From: an uncultured Roseovarius sp.
Lineage (GTDB): Bacteria > Pseudomonadota > Alphaproteobacteria > Rhodobacterales > Rhodobacteraceae
Direction of reading: 5' to 3'
Length of the DNA stretch: 64,000 nt
NCBI RefSeq assembly: GCF_947489715.1
Contig: NZ_CANLER010000002.1
Coordinates: 1-64,000 of the forward strand
Positions 63,587 through 64,000 of this stretch are shown one piece after another; within the stretch, counting starts at the first letter, position 1; each line of letters starts with the position of its first letter. The notes below the pieces were generated by a model. The model was not told the DNA's origin. It ran no database searches and saw only the letters and a program-made list of their open reading frames with translations. The translations under genes were made by a program, and so were the position numbers.

Positions 63587-64000
63587 ATGACCAACCCACC
63601 GCTCACTCTTTTTCTGGCCGCACCCCGTGGTTTCTGCGCCGGGGTGGATCGCGCCATCAAGATCGTCGAAAAGGCGCTCACCAAATGGGGCGCGCCGGTC
63701 TATGTTCGCCACGAGATCGTGCATAACAAATTCGTCGTCGATGACCTGCGCGCCAAGGGCGCGGTCTTTGTCGAAGAGCTTTCGGAATGCCCGACCGATC
63801 GCCCGGTGATCTTCTCGGCCCATGGCGTGCCCAAATCCGTCCCGGCCGAGGCCGCCAGCCGCAAAATGATCTATGTCGATGCCACCTGTCCGCTGGTTTC
63901 AAAGGTGCATATCGAGGCCGAGCGTCACTCGGGCGCCGGACTTCAGATCATCATGATCGGCCATGCGGGCCACCCGGAAACCATTGGAACCATGGGACAA
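63587..64000 (+). CDS. ispH: 4-hydroxy-3-methylbut-2-enyl diphosphate reductase IspH (5' part)
   Basis: The first 138 residues are present; the gene continues beyond the window. They contain the [4Fe-4S]-ligand Cys in [13 protein letters not shown] and the [11 protein letters not shown] motif, and [14 protein letters not shown] at the edge. IspH makes isopentenyl and dimethylallyl diphosphate in the last step of the MEP isoprenoid pathway. AGGAGACGCC precedes ATG 63587. The dispersed repeat lies upstream. Confidence 0.97.
   Translation, partial: MTNPPLTLFLAAPRGFCAGVDRAIKIVEKALTKWGAPVYVRHEIVHNKFVVDDLRAKGAVFVEELSECPTDRPVIFSAHGVPKSVPAEAASRKMIYVDATCPLVSKVHIEAERHSGAGLQIIMIGHAGHPETIGTMGQ

Overview
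The window looks like chromosomal DNA from an alphaproteobacterium of the Rhodobacterales (roseobacter group). It is GC-rich, and its genes are packed with many 4-bp ATGA overlaps. It carries the alphaproteobacterial cell-cycle regulator TrcR (DUF1013), a napEFDABC operon, two dimethylglycine-dehydrogenase-type FAD/GcvT proteins, and gene neighbourhoods familiar from that order: ybaB-recR, aminotransferase-ftsK-lolA, and gpmI-envC-ctpA. I see no tRNA, rRNA, CRISPR array, prophage or intact insertion sequence. This assignment rests on recognising protein families, not on a database search.

Layout. 1-613: two short gene fragments where dnaX would normally precede ybaB-recR (818-1769). 1852-4476: an exported protein, trcR and a secreted RNase T2. 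4480-11863 (minus strand): a long iron operon read hemP, Cys-rich protein, imelysin, outer-membrane protein, bfd, bfr, di-haem oxidoreductase, second imelysin, DUF1513. 12373-14196: an ABC exporter. 14379-18963: periplasmic nitrate reductase. 19057-21228: a secreted zinc metalloprotease. 21459-25172: a three-gene operon with a stand-alone adenylation domain, a membrane flavoreductase-like protein and a crotonase. 25325-27026: a DUF6502/DUF5666 pair. 27169-29965: a second crotonase, a kinase-like protein whose C-terminus resembles an acyl-CoA-synthetase lid, and an RluA-type pseudouridine synthase.

30078-40164 (minus strand) is a methylated-amine (probably glycine betaine/dimethylglycine) locus. 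It holds two DMGDH-like enzymes, a homocysteine methyltransferase, a GlxA/AraC regulator, an MDR dehydrogenase, two Gfa-like proteins that could handle released formaldehyde, a LysE exporter and an XRE-cupin regulator. 40481-46669 is mixed: fRMsr, a TetR/membrane-protein divergent pair with two visible operator copies, thiolase, an STAS/anti-sigma pair, a gamma-glutamyltransferase-like protein, rhodanese and HspQ. 46926-62355 is mostly core cell-envelope and housekeeping function: SLT lipoprotein, LolA, FtsK, aminotransferase, amidase, UbiH-type hydroxylase, RsmD, ferredoxin reductase, peroxiredoxin, GpmI, EnvC, CtpA. The window closes with an M50-like membrane protease and the 5' part of ispH.

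The most unusual items are the adenylation/flavoreductase/crotonase operon, the kinase fused to an AMP-ligase-like C-terminal domain, the DUF6502/DUF5666 pair, and an intergenic element present twice (29209-29326 and 63363-63477) whose core is four 11-bp units starting ACCGAC or ACCTAC.
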